From: Halovenus salina
Lineage (GTDB): Archaea; Halobacteriota; Halobacteria; Halobacteriales; Haloarculaceae
Direction: 5' to 3'
NCBI RefSeq assembly: GCF_026410925.1
Contig: NZ_CP112974.1
Span: 62,001 to 126,000 of the forward strand
Length of the DNA stretch: 64,000 nucleotides
Part shown: one piece after another, positions 62,441-64,000 of the stretch
Layout: each line of letters starts with the position of its first letter
How positions within the stretch are numbered: position 1 is the first letter of the stretch
Translations under genes and position numbers: made by a program
The notes under the pieces: generated by a model
What the model saw: the letters and a program-made list of their open reading frames with translations, nothing else
Database searches by the model: none
What the model was told of the DNA's origin: nothing

Positions 62441-64000
62441 ATGAGTCAGGCTACGCTGAGTCCGTCGCCCTATCGCAATTCGAGTCTCTTTTCTGGGTAT
62501 TATCTCGACGAGCGAATTGATGATCTCGAAGAATGGGACTGTGACCAGGAAGCCCACGAGACCTTCGAGGAACTACAACGTCTATGGGACGAGGAAGGCG
62601 GGCTGGTTGCGGGATACAAGGAACATGCGTTGTTGGGTTCGTGGATTGATGAGGTACTTGATATCCTAGGGTTCGGTAGACAATCAGAGACGACAATCCC
62701 CCGAGGGAATGGCTACAACGACCGGTTGCTATTCGCCTCTGAAGAAACCCGCCGAGATGCCGCCAAGCGTGGACTGGATGGGGACACCGAAGCGATGTAC
62801 GGGATGGCAGCCGCTGTCTTAGAGGCAAAGCAGTGGGATGTCGATTTCACCAAGAAATTCAACGAAGATCGCTCGTACCGAGATGCCTCTCACCAGATCA
62901 AATACTATCTCGAACGGACGCCTGAGCGGTTACAGTGGGGAATTCTCACGAACGGCAAGAAATGGCGGCTCTACGGGACCAAAGACTACGCCACAGAGGT
63001 CTACTACGAAGTCGACCTTCCCGAACTGCTCGAATCTGGTGACATAGAGGAATTCAAATATTTCTATGCGTTCTTCCGGCCCGACGCATTCCGTGAAACT
63101 GGCGGAACAACGTTTCTCGACCGGGTCTGGAACGAGTCAGAAACCGCCGCACAGGAACTCGGTGAGGATTTGCAGGATAATGTATTCACCGCGCTGCGGG
63201 TTCTTGGTGAAGGATTCATCCACACGAATGACCTGAACATCGACCCTGACGATGCAGCGGCACGAGCAGAACTGAAAGAGCAGTCATTGGTGTTACTGTA
63301 CCGGCTGATGTTCGTGCTGTATGCCGAATCTCGGGGACTGATCCATCCCGACGACCCTGACGCCCAAGAAGAGTACGACGAGCATTTCTCGCTCGATGAA
63401 GTCAGGCTGGAGATTCACGACCGGATCACATCGGGTGACTCATACGACGACTGGAGCGGGTACGCGACCCAAATCTGGGGACAGTTAGAGGACCTGTTCA
63501 ATCTAATCGACGAAGGCCAGGAAAACCTCGGTATCCCTCCGTACAATGGCGGCCTCTTCAATGAGGAAGAACACACGTTCCAGCCGACAACGAGGTTGCA
63601 GACCGATACATTGCGGAGGTCATTCATCGATTGGGGACGACCGAAAACGAAGAAGGAGAGCCAGTCCCAGCCGACTATGCCGATCTCGATACCCGTCACC
63701 TTGGCAGTATCTACGAAGGGCTCCTCGAACACGAATTCCGCATTGCGTCAGAACCGTATGCTGCCGTCGCTGAAGACGGTGGACAGGTCTGGAAGCCAGG
63801 AACGGAAGTGAGTGTGGCTGAGGCAGTCGAGACAGTCGAGGAGGGTGAGTTGTACGTCGTCAACGACGATGGTGAGCGGAAGGCCACTGGAGCCTACTAC
63901 ACGCCTGACTACGTGGTGAATTACATCGTTGAGGAGACGGTTGATCCACTGCTTGATGAGATTAGAGCCGATTTAGAGGCTGACGGGCTGGACCCGAGCG
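62441..64000 (+). pseudogene. Eco57I/PglX-type DNA adenine methyltransferase, frameshifted, 3' end outside
   Basis: The N-terminal ~380 residues resemble the helical part of large Eco57I-type R-M or PglX methylases (ETTIPRGNGYNDRLLF; QWGILTNGKKWRLYG, a nuclease-like segment; VLYAESRGLI). At about 63585 the frame shifts: PPYNGGLFNEEEHTFQ should continue DNEVADRYIAEVIHRL, which is in another frame and stays open to the window end, with KATGAYYTPDYVVNYIV, the SAM-binding region of N6 methylases. One missing base (C) restores it. This may be a true break or a sequence error. It could belong to a restriction-like, BREX or DISARM system; the downstream genes are not in the window. Confidence 0.8.

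Overview
The window is haloarchaeal DNA and most likely part of a plasmid, megaplasmid or low-GC genomic island. Evidence: acidic proteins, an Orc1/Cdc6 gene with origin-recognition-box repeats, TFB, TrkH/TrkA, a Bat/HTH_10 regulator, haloarchaeal ISH-type transposases, twin-arginine and lipobox export signals, and a ParA partition gene. The species cannot be named from the sequence alone.

Layout. 1-3480 (minus): an overlapping four-gene set with an unknown protein (runs off the edge), an archaeo-eukaryotic-primase-like protein, and two zinc/HNH-like proteins. 3764-6103: a small winged-helix gene, a decayed Bax1 (DUF790) copy and a frameshifted ISH transposase. 6867-9531: the replication module, with orc1/cdc6, an intergenic origin carrying divergent ORB repeats and an AT-rich core, a 127-bp MITE with an 8-bp target duplication, and a DUF6788-type gene. 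9541-12292: intact XPB helicase plus Bax1 nuclease. 12590-16180: unknown genes and a tRNA-like locus with a long insertion. 16250-23799: surface proteins, a multi-PAS histidine kinase and an AT-rich lipoprotein gene. 23846-24745: an integrase and its deleted second copy. 25101-28985: TrkH, TrkA and an Lrp-type regulator fused to a TrkA_C domain (potassium uptake). 29470-30499: joined ISH3 and TnpB relics. 30656-35512: Bat-like regulator, zinc-ribbon protein and glutamate dehydrogenase. 35634-36891: a RAMA/DUF4357-like small protein and an IS6-family element. 37134-38917: DUF3006 protein plus a metallo-beta-lactamase lipoprotein. 39004-40983: second DUF6788 gene between two inverted-repeat sites, then ParA and its partner. 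41156-42898: transposase.

43128-60775 is a metal and redox island: a regulator, an ABC exporter, a Zn/Cd-type P1B ATPase, a CDF transporter, a multicopper oxidase, a DsbB/DsbA pair, a CPBP protease, an extra TFB, an HTH/DUF7521 pair, a second P-type ATPase in which the usual CPC is SPW, and a Cys-rich membrane protein. 60940-62300 is two sets of small coupled unknown genes. 62441 to the edge is a large Eco57I/PglX-type DNA methyltransferase broken by one frameshift.

The main points for follow-up are: (i) ~46-bp inverted-repeat sites tied to both DUF6788 genes; (ii) the SPW-type ATPase; (iii) the small operon divergent from the methyltransferase; (iv) the tRNA-like locus; (v) the ABC ATPase-permease frame fusion.
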